NCBI RefSeq assembly: GCF_000347775.1
Contig: NZ_APAT01000015.1
Span: forward strand, 248,001-312,000
Source of the DNA: Marinobacter santoriniensis NKSG1
GTDB taxonomy: Bacteria > Pseudomonadota > Gammaproteobacteria > Pseudomonadales > Oleiphilaceae
DNA length: 64,000 nt
Direction: 5' to 3'
Below the pieces are notes generated by a model. It was not told the DNA's origin. It did not search any database and saw nothing but the letters and a program-made list of their open reading frames with translations. Position numbers and translations under genes: made by a program. Within the stretch, counting starts at the first letter, position 1; the number at the start of each line of letters is the position of its first letter. Shown piece by piece: positions 29,566-37,765 of the stretch.

Positions 29566-31680
29566 TTACGAGTCCGATGCGTGCGCGAGGCGCTTGATAC
29601 ATTGCCCCCAGTAACTGTCCGGACTGGCACGCCAGGCCCGGTAATGGAGTTGCGCAAGCGCGTTCCGATCCTGCATCAGCTGACTCAGGTCCAGGGAAGA
29701 AAGCGCGTCCGGGCCTTCTGACAGGCACCGGCGCACCGATGCATCGAGCGTTTTTCGCCGAACGGCTGCTCTATGGTCACGTGCCAGATATCCATGCAAC
29801 CGATTCGCGTCGGGACTCAGGATGGCTCGTTCCACTGGCCGCAAAGCGGTATCGGTATTGGTCTCAGACCGGAACTCCGTGGAGTCCCGGAGCACCTCAA
29901 TGGTTGCCCGTTCTTCTGGAATCAGCAGCAGCTTCCGGCGCTTCATCCACTGGCCCAGAGACACCCGGCTTAGCAGAACCGACGTGGGAACGGCGAGTAT
30001 CAGCGGAATCGCAACGGGCAACGACCAGAAAAAGAACAACTGGTCCAGAGACCAGGCGAATGCCGACTAACCCGCACCGATGAGCATCCCCCACATCTGA
30101 CTGCGAATGGCCTCAGACCAGGTTGTTTCCTCTGTCCGGTTCTGTCCCGCCCATTTCAGGGAAACGTTCAGGAGTGCGGCAACGACAAACCGACTGTGAG
30201 CGAGCATTCTCAGTGGCGCCAGAAGAACCGACACTGCAATCTCGAGCAGCACGCTCATCGTCAACCTCAGGAATCCACCGAATCCTCTCGATAAACGGTG
30301 CACAAGGGCATCCGCCAGGGCCAGAAATTTTGGCAGAAACAAGAGGGCCGCCGTGCTGAGTGCCAGCGCCAGGGCCCACTCGGGACGCCATTCCGGCCAC
30401 AGGGGAAACAGCCCCTGATGCCCCTCGGGGAAGTAGTCGATCGGAGATAACGTCATCCGGGCTGCTTCAACGGTGGTACACGCGAGGAACAGAAGCCAGA
30501 GCGGGGACGCCACATACGCCATGATGCCGTTGAGAAACGCCAGACGGTGAGCGAACCGGATACCGGGCGCGGTCATCAGCAGCCAGAAATGCTGCAGATT
30601 ACCCTTGGCCCAACGATTGTCGCGCATGAGTTCGTCCGTCAGGGTGGGAGGCGACTCCTCGAAGCTCTCTGACAGCCCCGGTTCGAGCCAGACCTCGTAT
30701 CCGGCCCGCCCCATGTAGGCTGCCTCCACGAAATCGTGACTCATGATGGGCCCACCGAAGATTCCCGGCCCTCTCAGTTTTCTGAGCCCGCAGAAACGCA
30801 TGAAGGGCCGGACCCTGAGGATGGCATTGTGTCCCCAGAATGCGGCATCCCCCATCTGTACCGCGGCCAGACCTGTTGAAAACAACGGTGAATAAAAGCG
30901 GTTGGCAAACTGCTGAATTCTGGCAAACAGCGACTGGCCGTTGATGATATTCGGATTGGTCTGCAAAATTCCGACCTGGGGTTCCAACTCCATAAGCTGG
31001 ACCATTCTGGTCACGGTGTTTCCACTGATCAGGCTATCTGCGTCCAGAACCACCATGTATTCGTAGCGTTTCCCCCAGCGCCTGAGAAAATCGGCAATAT
31101 TGCCGCTCTTGTAGTTAAGATTGACCGACCGGCGCCGGTAGAAAAAGCGGCCTTCCGCTCCCAATTCGGTCGCCAAACGCTGCCAGGCCGCCTGTTCTTC
31201 AAGCCAGATGTCCGGGTTCCGGCTGTCTGACAGGATGAAAAAATCGAAATTCTCGATCTGCCCCCGCCGTTCAAGATCACGATAGACAGCCTTGAGACCA
31301 CTCAGGGTCCAGTGAACCGGTTCGTGATAAACGGGCATAACAACCGCTGTTCGCGCCAGCCTGGTATTGGCAATGGATTCGACGCTGTGCCGGCGCATCA
31401 ATGAATGGCGGTCACCACCGGTCAGTCTCACGACAAACCCGAATACCGCAATCCAGAATCCGACGGCGATCCAGGTATACAGCAGGGCAAACAGGCCAAG
31501 GATCGCCAGCTCCAGCCAGGTTCCGCCATGATAGGGAAGCACGCCCAGCAGGTAGTAGCAGGCCGCGAGCGTCTGGGCGGCCAGTGCCAGGATCAGAAAC
31601 GCACGCCGGATCCCGGCAATGTGACGCCAGCGGTGTGACGCGCCAACGGCGGCCGTGTGAGCGGACTCAGTCATTTCCAC
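29566..31680 (-). pseudogene. opgH: Glucans biosynthesis glucosyltransferase OpgH, interrupted by an in-frame TAG
   Basis: The membrane glucosyltransferase that makes the linear beta-1,2-glucan backbone from UDP-glucose. The reading frame gives 704 residues but has one amber codon (TAG, 30067-30069) after residue 537. Before it: membrane helices, VLDADSLISGNTVTRM (metal-binding DAD) and RDNRWAKGNLQHFW (acceptor motif). After it, in the same frame, the sequence continues as expected for OpgH: SAFAWSLDQLFFFWSLPVAI, then a final membrane helix, SRVSLGQWMKRRKLLLIPEE and a cytoplasmic tail. So this is one base change or read error in an otherwise intact gene, not two genes. If real, the product loses its last helix and about 167 residues. 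The start overlaps the small upstream ORF by 14 bases. Confidence 0.9.
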
Positions 31681-31936
31681 GATACCCGATGCTGGCCCGG
31701 CAAATCGGTGGGTAGGGAGCCGGAGGGTGGAACGAAGGCAGATCGAAATACCGGGGGATCAGGTCCACTGCAATCGATAGCAGACGCTCCTGATCGCCCT
31801 CCTCGCCGGTTTCTGCAACTGCGTCGTCGATCAACTGCAGGAGACTCCGGTAGGTATTCGCCGTCATTTCAACGCCGGCTTCGCGCAGGTACGTGAAGAT
31901 CCGGTTGAACACTTCCTGGAAAACAATCTCGGCCAT
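31667..31936 (-). CDS. Small acidic protein between opgG and opgH
   Basis: An 89-residue protein that I do not recognise. It is predicted helical and acidic in its first two thirds (AEIVFQEVFNRIFTYLREAG, then NTYRSLLQLIDDAVAETGEE) with a Pro-rich tail (SFHPPAPYPPI); no signal peptide or membrane helix. It fills the gap between opgG and opgH exactly, starting 25 bases after opgG and overlapping the opgH start by 14, which supports it as a translated operon member. I use the ATG with GGAGGA about 10 bases upstream; a TTG three codons earlier is too close to that element. Possible role: regulator or partner of OpgH. Confidence 0.65.
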   Translation of the reverse strand: MAEIVFQEVFNRIFTYLREAGVEMTANTYRSLLQLIDDAVAETGEEGDQERLLSIAVDLIPRYFDLPSFHPPAPYPPICRASIGYRGND

Positions 31937-31961
31937 TCTGTCCAATCCTCCCTGGATGGCG

Positions 31962-33509
31962 TCACTGACGGCTGCTGTTTCGTAGATCGTTCTTTGGCCC
32001 CAGTTGGTATGTCCAGGTTTCGCTGACTGGCTTGCCGTCCAGGTTCAGCGAGGCCCTGAGCTCCAATGGCTTACCCTCCGCGGGCTTGGCCAGCAATGAC
32101 AGTCGCCAGCCATGGCGGGCATCAACATATTCGGCAAAGTGCTCCAGAATCTCCGCATCGCCGGACGCAGTGACCTCGCTGACCACCGCGGCATCGGGCT
32201 TCATATGTGCCAGGGGGCCGCCCTCAAAATCCACCACAAACCGATAGGCGCCTTCCGCATCGCCACCGCCGGGCTGCGCCCCGTCACCAACAAAGGTCCT
32301 GACTGCCCGCGCCAGGGGGCTGCCCGGGACATCCGGCCTTCCAAATGCCACCGAATAACTCAGGTCCCGGGTTTCTCCGGCCGACACCTCCTGCCGGGGC
32401 TTCCAGAACGCAACAATGTTGTCGTTGATCTCGGACTCGGACGGAATCTCTACCAGAACCACCTCACCGCTGCCCCAATCTTCACCGGGCTTTACCCAGG
32501 CGCTCGGCCGGAGATCGTACCTGGCCTCGGTATCCTCGAAACGGGCAAACTCCGGATCGCGCTGGAGAAGCCCGAATCCTCCGAGGCCCTTGACCTGATG
32601 AAATCCCATCTGGAGTTCGGAAGGATTGAGCAGTGGCCGCCAGAGCCACTCCCCGGTTTCCTTGTCGTGAATGAGCAAGCCATCCGAGTCGTGTACCTCC
32701 GGGCGCCACTGTCCCCGAGGCCGGATGCTATTTTCACCATAGAAGAACATGGAGGTCAGCGGGGCCAGGCCAAGCTGTGTAATCCGGGAACGGAAAAAAA
32801 GCCGTGCCCGGACATCAAGGGTCAGCGCCTTGCCGGGGTGAACTTCAAATCGGTAGGCTCCGGTCAGGCTGGGCCCGTCCAGAAGCCCGTAAACCACCAT
32901 GACGTCACTGCCGCCCTTCGGGCGCTCCAGCCAGAATTCCCGGAAAATCGGAAACTCTTCCCCGGATGAAAGACCCGTATCCACCGCGATGCCCCGCGCC
33001 GACAGACCAAAGCGTTGCCCGGTCCCGACACCCCGGAAGTAGCTGGCCCCTCCAAACACCAGAAACTGGTTCCGGACGTTCGATTTCGACAGCGGATAGG
33101 TCAGCTTGAAGCCTGCATAACCCAGATCCGCAGGCACACGCTTCGCCAATTCGGGACTCGGATAATCGAAAAGTGATTTGTCGAAGTTCAGGGCGTGTAC
33201 GCCCTCCCGATCGACCTGGTGAAGCGTGACCGGATACCGATAGAAGCTGCCGGTCGGCAGCATCATCACATGAAAGCGGGTGTCTCCCCCGCGCCACAGG
33301 CTGGCCTCCGGGCGAAAGCGAATGGACTGGTAGTCGTCATAGCTGAGTTTTCTGAGAAACTCCGGCGCGGGCCTGGGCGCACGATATTCGGACTTGGCCA
33401 GGGTTTCAGCCCGATCAACCACATCCCCAAAACCGAACGCACTAACCGGACCGGACAGTACCAATAGCGCAAACGTTGAGAAAAAAATCCTGAAATTCCC
33501 AAGTGTCAT
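31962..33509 (-). CDS. opgG: Periplasmic glucan biosynthesis protein OpgG
   Basis: A 515-residue MdoG-family protein with a Sec signal peptide (MTLGNFRIFFSTFALLVLSG, cleavage near VSA-FGF). Family motifs: LSYDDYQSIRFRPEASLW, GGASYFRGVGTGQRFGLSAR, LAPLTSMFFYGENSIRPRGQ and WRPEVHDSDGLLIHDKETGE. OpgG acts in the periplasm on glucan branching and release. The open frame extends 20 codons further up, but the ATG chosen has GGGAG nine bases before it and begins the signal peptide. It is paralogous to the downstream OpgD and heads the opgG-ORF-opgH-opgD group. Confidence 0.95.
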   Translation of the reverse strand: MTLGNFRIFFSTFALLVLSGPVSAFGFGDVVDRAETLAKSEYRAPRPAPEFLRKLSYDDYQSIRFRPEASLWRGGDTRFHVMMLPTGSFYRYPVTLHQVDREGVHALNFDKSLFDYPSPELAKRVPADLGYAGFKLTYPLSKSNVRNQFLVFGGASYFRGVGTGQRFGLSARGIAVDTGLSSGEEFPIFREFWLERPKGGSDVMVVYGLLDGPSLTGAYRFEVHPGKALTLDVRARLFFRSRITQLGLAPLTSMFFYGENSIRPRGQWRPEVHDSDGLLIHDKETGEWLWRPLLNPSELQMGFHQVKGLGGFGLLQRDPEFARFEDTEARYDLRPSAWVKPGEDWGSGEVVLVEIPSESEINDNIVAFWKPRQEVSAGETRDLSYSVAFGRPDVPGSPLARAVRTFVGDGAQPGGGDAEGAYRFVVDFEGGPLAHMKPDAAVVSEVTASGDAEILEHFAEYVDARHGWRLSLLAKPAEGKPLELRASLNLDGKPVSETWTYQLGPKNDLRNSSRQ

Positions 33510-33537
33510 TCTGAAAACTCCCTGTTCTCCATACCTT

Positions 33538-33555
33538 GACTCTATCACTAGAGTC
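33538..33555. promoter_or_regulatory. 18-base inverted repeat upstream of opgG
   Basis: GACTCTA-TCAC-TAGAGTC, a perfect seven-base inverted repeat with a four-base centre, 29 bases before the opgG ATG. It could be an operator or a leader hairpin close to the ribosome site. I found no convincing -35/-10 pair beside it. Confidence 0.35.
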
Positions 33556-33599
33556 ACAGAGCGCCACAAGTGACATCTTGGTAAGAGCCGCCAAAGTGT

Positions 33600-34751
33600 T
33601 CAGATCCCCAGGCTCAGAGACACAGAAACATCAGGATGATCCGGTATGACCAGGTCCGGTCGGTCAGAGTCAATCAGACGCCCCATGGTCACATTAGCGA
33701 TGAACCCGCGTGAACGCAGGTTCAGGGAAATTTCACCGGCACTGACTCCGGCAAACCGCCTCTGTTGCTGGACGCCAACCGGCGACCAGCCGCGCATGAC
33801 GGACAAGGAGAGGGTCGAACGGAAACGATCGGTGAACGGTACGTCATAGACCGGGCTCGCCGCATTCAGCCGAACCCAGCCGCCTTCGGATCCGTAGACG
33901 GTCTGACCGTTGAACCCGGACACAAGACCGGGACCGCCTACCTGAATCTGTTCAGAATCCGGCAGATTGTCCGGTGCTACCTGGTAGCGCCCACGAACCG
34001 CGAGTTCCCAACGCTGCCACTCCCGATGCACGGACGCCGAGAACGCCACCTTCTGATACCGGGCCCGGCTGGAGGTCTGGCTGTCGCTGCTCTCGACTCG
34101 TTCGTATTCAAGTCCCCCCAACGCGGCCAGCTGGGCAGACGCCGAGAACCCACCCCGCAACGTTCCTTCACCGGAGCACTGAAAGCCCAGACTGCTCTGC
34201 TGGCGGGAGGTATCGCTTTGCCACTCTGAATCCTCGTACTCGCTTGTCTCGCTGCCGGAATGGCGAATAATCTGTCGCAGCTCGATGCCCCCGATCGAGC
34301 CAAGAGAACGGGACGCAGAAAAACGGAATCCGTTGTAATTACCGCTGGTATCAAGCTGACGGTCGGTTGCTTGCAGAACTCCCCGGTATTGACGGTCTTC
34401 CATAGCCAATTGAACGTGGTTGCCGATCAGCGGCATCGCGTAATTGAGCGACAGAGACTTCTGGCCATAGCCGTTTTTGCGGGAGGCAGAATCGCGAAGA
34501 TGAAGATCCAGGGTATGCCGTGACCAAATGATCCCGCTGCCGACCACATTCAGGTCGTCGGCTGTCTGATCATTGCTCTGGAGGGAATCACCGGTGACGG
34601 ACAGTCGGGGCGAGAGGTACTCATTGACCGAATCAAGCACACTGGATGCTTCGGAAATCCATTTTTCCGCTGCAATATGAGGCAGGCCCGCCAAAGCCTC
34701 CCCGGGCGCAATCATGCACGCAATCAGTGCAAACGTCTTGAGCCTGTGCAC
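33600..34751 (-). CDS. POTRA-less TpsB (ShlB/FhaC)-like outer-membrane barrel
   Basis: A 383-residue protein with a signal peptide (hydrophobic residues 6-20, cleavage near ALA-GLP). The rest is a run of amphipathic beta strands, and QIQVGGPGLVSGFNGQTVYG followed by SEGGWVRLN strongly resembles the conserved secretion-loop region of two-partner-secretion transporters (usually VRGF; here VSGF). FhaC/ShlB proteins have about 200 residues of POTRA domains before the barrel; here only about 60 residues separate the signal peptide from barrel-like sequence, so POTRA domains seem absent. No TpsA exoprotein is in the window. It is 90 bases upstream of opgG on the same strand and might be cotranscribed with it. 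Function unknown. Confidence 0.7.
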   Translation of the reverse strand: MHRLKTFALIACMIAPGEALAGLPHIAAEKWISEASSVLDSVNEYLSPRLSVTGDSLQSNDQTADDLNVVGSGIIWSRHTLDLHLRDSASRKNGYGQKSLSLNYAMPLIGNHVQLAMEDRQYRGVLQATDRQLDTSGNYNGFRFSASRSLGSIGGIELRQIIRHSGSETSEYEDSEWQSDTSRQQSSLGFQCSGEGTLRGGFSASAQLAALGGLEYERVESSDSQTSSRARYQKVAFSASVHREWQRWELAVRGRYQVAPDNLPDSEQIQVGGPGLVSGFNGQTVYGSEGGWVRLNAASPVYDVPFTDRFRSTLSLSVMRGWSPVGVQQQRRFAGVSAGEISLNLRSRGFIANVTMGRLIDSDRPDLVIPDHPDVSVSLSLGI

Positions 34752-35065
34752 ACCACTGCCTCGCCACCGAATTGAAAATAACGAAGCTGTTATATAAGAA
34801 GGCCGCCAATGGGTACAGGGCTGGTTGCCAAAGGTTACAATTTTAATCCGGAATTCAGCGCCCTATACCCGATCTCTGAGGCGACACATTAAGTATCAAT
34901 GCACTAACCTGTCGAAAACATTAATCATTTTCCAATTAGCAGCCCTGCCCCTGCATTTCTGAAGGTCAATTGAGGTAAACTCGGCACACTTTGTGTTTGT
35001 ACCAGTTCAGATACACGCGCAAACGGATAGCCAAAGACCTGCGCCAAAATTTAAGGACGACTGGA
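34752..35065. other. Intergenic region between the TpsB-like gene and galU
   Basis: A 314-base AT-richer gap between divergent genes; it must hold promoters for both. A TATATA sits near 34793-34798 for the leftward gene but lacks a good -35. I could not fix a promoter for galU; its ribosome site is AAGGA eight bases before the ATG. No ORF, tRNA or repeat was seen. Confidence 0.5.
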
Positions 35066-35902
35066 ATGATCAAGAAATGTCTGTTTCCCGTAGCCGGCTA
35101 CGGCACCCGGTTCCTTCCGGCTACCAAGGCCATGCCGAAAGAAATTCTGCCGGTGGTTAACAAGCCGCTTGTTCAGTACGGGGTGGAGGAAGCCGCCGCT
35201 GCTGGCATCCACGAGTTCGGTTTTGTCACCGGTCGGGGCAAACGCGCGATCGAGGACCACTTTGACATCAGTTACGAGCTGGAGCACCAGATTGCTGGCT
35301 CCGGAAAAGAAGATCTGCTGACTTCGATCCGTGACCTGATCAACAATAACACCTTCGCCTTCACCCGCCAGAACGAAATGAAGGGGCTGGGCCATGCCAT
35401 TCTCACCGGCCGGAACCTGGTGGGCGACAATCCTTTTGCGGTGGTGCTTGCCGACGACTTCTGCCTCGGTCCGGAAGATGGTGACGGCGTGCTGGCCCAG
35501 ATGGTCAAGCTGTACAACCAGTTCCGGTGTTCAATCGTTGCCATTGAGGAAGTGCCCGAAGACGAAACCCACAAGTATGGTGTGATCGCCGGCGATTCCA
35601 TGAAGGATGGCTTGTTCCGGATCACCGACATGGTCGAGAAGCCGGCGCCGGAAGATGCGCCCAGCAACCTGGCGATCATTGGCCGCTACATCCTGACGCC
35701 CGACATCTTCGATATCCTGGAGCGCACCCCGGCGGGCAAGAATGGCGAGGTTCAGATCACCGACGCGCTTCTGGAACAGGCAAAGAACGGCTGCGTTCTG
35801 GCTTACCAGTTCAAGGGACGTCGGTTTGACTGTGGCAGCATCGACGGGTTCGTGGAAGCCACCAACTACGTCTATGAGAACATCTACAAGAAAGGCCGGT
35901 GA
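35066..35902 (+). CDS. galU: UTP-glucose-1-phosphate uridylyltransferase GalU
   Basis: A 278-residue nucleotidyltransferase that makes UDP-glucose. It starts MIKKCLFPVAGYGTRFLPAT with the G-x-G-T-R nucleotide motif, then KAMPKEILPVVNKPLVQYGV, VVLADDFCLG and KPAPEDAPSNLAIIGRYIL. The open frame begins 25 codons earlier, but the internal ATG with AAGGA upstream matches all GalU proteins. UDP-glucose from it could feed OpgH and the exopolysaccharide glycosyltransferases, and with the epimerase and a dehydrogenase UDP-uronic acids. It stands alone on the plus strand and faces the XRE regulator gene. Confidence 0.97.
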   Translation: MIKKCLFPVAGYGTRFLPATKAMPKEILPVVNKPLVQYGVEEAAAAGIHEFGFVTGRGKRAIEDHFDISYELEHQIAGSGKEDLLTSIRDLINNNTFAFTRQNEMKGLGHAILTGRNLVGDNPFAVVLADDFCLGPEDGDGVLAQMVKLYNQFRCSIVAIEEVPEDETHKYGVIAGDSMKDGLFRITDMVEKPAPEDAPSNLAIIGRYILTPDIFDILERTPAGKNGEVQITDALLEQAKNGCVLAYQFKGRRFDCGSIDGFVEATNYVYENIYKKGR

Positions 35903-35925
35903 ACCCGCGGGTTACTCACCCGGCC
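35894..35925. terminator. Hairpin between convergent galU and XRE regulator
   Basis: GGCCGGTGA (35894-35902) can pair with TCACCCGGCC (35916-35925, one bulged base), enclosing AACCCGCGGGTT. It overlaps both gene ends. There is no T-run, so it may be a weak bidirectional terminator or an mRNA 3' hairpin. Confidence 0.4.
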
Positions 35926-36332
35926 AGTAACTGCAGAACCATGCGCCGGTTGTCAGGGGATGTCTTCCTGAACCGGCGCAGCAGTTCCCTCTCTGAATCG
36001 CTCAACTGCACGCGATCAAGTTGCTGCTCCAATTCTTTCAGTGCGTCGGACAGGTCGTCGGCCTGACTGAACGCCAGGCCCGGCAATTCCAGCTGGCCAC
36101 CGCCATCGGGTAACTCCAGATCCACCAGATTCTCGAGCGGGGTTTCTGTTTTCAGGCAGAGATCCAACAGCTCCGTCACGCCCGGGTAGCTTCGATGGCG
36201 CACTTCATCGGCTTCCCAGCTGCGCACCCGCTGTTCATCCACGCCACACATCTGCGCAACATCTTCACAGGAAAGGCGCCCCGCCTCTCGTAGCTGCCTG
36301 AGGCGACGGTGAAACGATTGCAGGTACCGCAT
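35916..36332 (-). CDS. XRE-family helix-turn-helix regulator
   Basis: A 138-residue DNA-binding protein. The N-terminal XRE domain covers about residues 5-60 (FHRRLRQLREAGRLSCEDVA, then CGVDEQRVRSWEADE, the turn and recognition helix). The C-terminal half is acidic and ends in a helical segment RELLRRFRKTSPDNRRMVLQ, typical of small regulators found as single genes in Pseudomonas-type chromosomes. No catalytic or sensor domain. Targets unknown; neighbouring galU converges with it and the next gene diverges. Confidence 0.8.
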   Translation of the reverse strand: MRYLQSFHRRLRQLREAGRLSCEDVAQMCGVDEQRVRSWEADEVRHRSYPGVTELLDLCLKTETPLENLVDLELPDGGGQLELPGLAFSQADDLSDALKELEQQLDRVQLSDSERELLRRFRKTSPDNRRMVLQLLAG

Positions 36333-36577
36333 AGTTTGTCCTCTCGTTCCTTACCCGGGCGGATCACTTACTTCCGAAGACTGTCAAAGTTAACCGTTGC
36401 TGAAATGTATCGTACAAGCAACGACGCACACAACGACGATATAACGTGAACCAGCCCACATCCTGAACACATTTTGTTACATTGTCCGACCATGACTTTG
36501 CCGGTCGACGTGATTAAGCGTTATGTTTTGTGAAGGACACTCAATCAGAAGACACAACAATAACAAGGATCGGTAGC

Positions 36578-37642
36578 ATGACCGGTAAAGTGCTTGTGGT
36601 CCTTGCGGCGGTCGCCTCGTCCGTCGCGGCGACTTCAATTTTTCTCGCGTCGGATAATGAGGGCGCTTTTGACTGGACAACCCCTGAATCCGGAGGCACG
36701 TCAGCGACCGTCATCCACCAGGCAAGCAATCAGAGTGCGGCTCATCCCTCCTCCGCCGTTAAACAGCAGCCAGCCCCGTCACCTCTTGGCTTCGCGCTCG
36801 CAAACGCGGCTGAGCAGTACGAACAGACGGTCAAATATCCGCCGTGGTCGGTTCCGCTGACGCCGGCACAGGCCGATGCCTATCAGGGAAACCGCTACGA
36901 GCCGGTATCCCTGCCTCTGGGCGACAACGGTAGCTTTACCGTTATCCTGGACCAATACCGCTTTACAAGAGGCGACCCCATACTGGTTGCGGCGTCGATT
37001 GAAGGGCCCCAGGTGATATCGGATAAGGTGACAGCCACCCTTGAGGCCCAGCCCGACCGGAAGGAGGTTGCAACCGCTGCGCTGGATCGAACGGGCAGCG
37101 GCTATTTCGAGGGCACCGTCGATTCGGACCACTCGCCCGGAGAGTACCACCTGATCGTCGAAGCCCACATCGATGGCAAGCCTGTGCGTCACGCCAGCAC
37201 ACTGACCATCGAGCCGGACCTGGGCGACTTCAAGGGGCTTGGCACACCCTATGTCAGCAACAATAATCTGGTGATACCGCTGAGCTTTGCCCCGGATCAC
37301 ACGGGTTACTACGCGCTGTCTGCGCAGCTCTATAACGGTGACAACCCGATCGCCCAACTCCAGGAAGAACAACAGATGGGCACCGGGACTCATACGTTCA
37401 AACTTCGGGCGCACGGTACCGTCCTGGCCAACCAGTCGTTGTCCGGACAGCTCCAGTTGCGCCACATCCAACTCCGCCACCTCCCTGACAAACCCGGTGA
37501 CCGAACCCATTACGCGTTCGGGCCGGACAAGGGGTATCGATTTTCGCCACCGGACCTGGATCAACTGACCGACACGCCGGCGGCGAATCCCGAATCAGAA
37601 CAACGCGCGGTTCTGCTCAAACAGCTGGCCGACAAGTTCTGA
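36578..37642 (+). CDS. Unrecognised exported or membrane-anchored protein upstream of lipase
   Basis: A 354-residue protein with an N-terminal hydrophobic segment (MTGKVLVVLAAVASSVAATS), which could be an uncleaved anchor or signal peptide, a Ser/Ala/Gln/Pro-rich linker (about 30-70), and then beta-rich, Ig-like sequence (SFTVILDQYRFTRGDPILVA, then GEYHLIVEAHIDGKPV). I cannot name its family with confidence; it is not a recognisable lipase-specific foldase. A GTG 16 codons earlier is open, but the ATG has AAGGA eight bases upstream. It is followed 123 bases later by a secreted lipase on the same strand, so a role in lipase handling is possible but unproved. Confidence 0.75.
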   Translation: MTGKVLVVLAAVASSVAATSIFLASDNEGAFDWTTPESGGTSATVIHQASNQSAAHPSSAVKQQPAPSPLGFALANAAEQYEQTVKYPPWSVPLTPAQADAYQGNRYEPVSLPLGDNGSFTVILDQYRFTRGDPILVAASIEGPQVISDKVTATLEAQPDRKEVATAALDRTGSGYFEGTVDSDHSPGEYHLIVEAHIDGKPVRHASTLTIEPDLGDFKGLGTPYVSNNNLVIPLSFAPDHTGYYALSAQLYNGDNPIAQLQEEQQMGTGTHTFKLRAHGTVLANQSLSGQLQLRHIQLRHLPDKPGDRTHYAFGPDKGYRFSPPDLDQLTDTPAANPESEQRAVLLKQLADKF

Positions 37643-37765
37643 TCCACCGGGGACCTGCCCGGTACCGGCTGACGCCGGGGCTGTACCAGCGCCTGTCGCG
37701 GCATGCGACGGGACGCTGGATAAAACGTCTTTTGACAACAATAACTCAGTAAAGACGGAGCAATT

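Noticed and set aside
29566..30039. Separate small membrane protein downstream of opgH
   Set aside because: It is in the same frame as opgH directly after the TAG and continues the OpgH sequence, with no ribosome site of its own.
36385..36390. Minus-strand TTGACA as promoter of the XRE regulator
   Set aside because: Perfect -35 hexamer but no acceptable -10 at 16-18 bases; not called.
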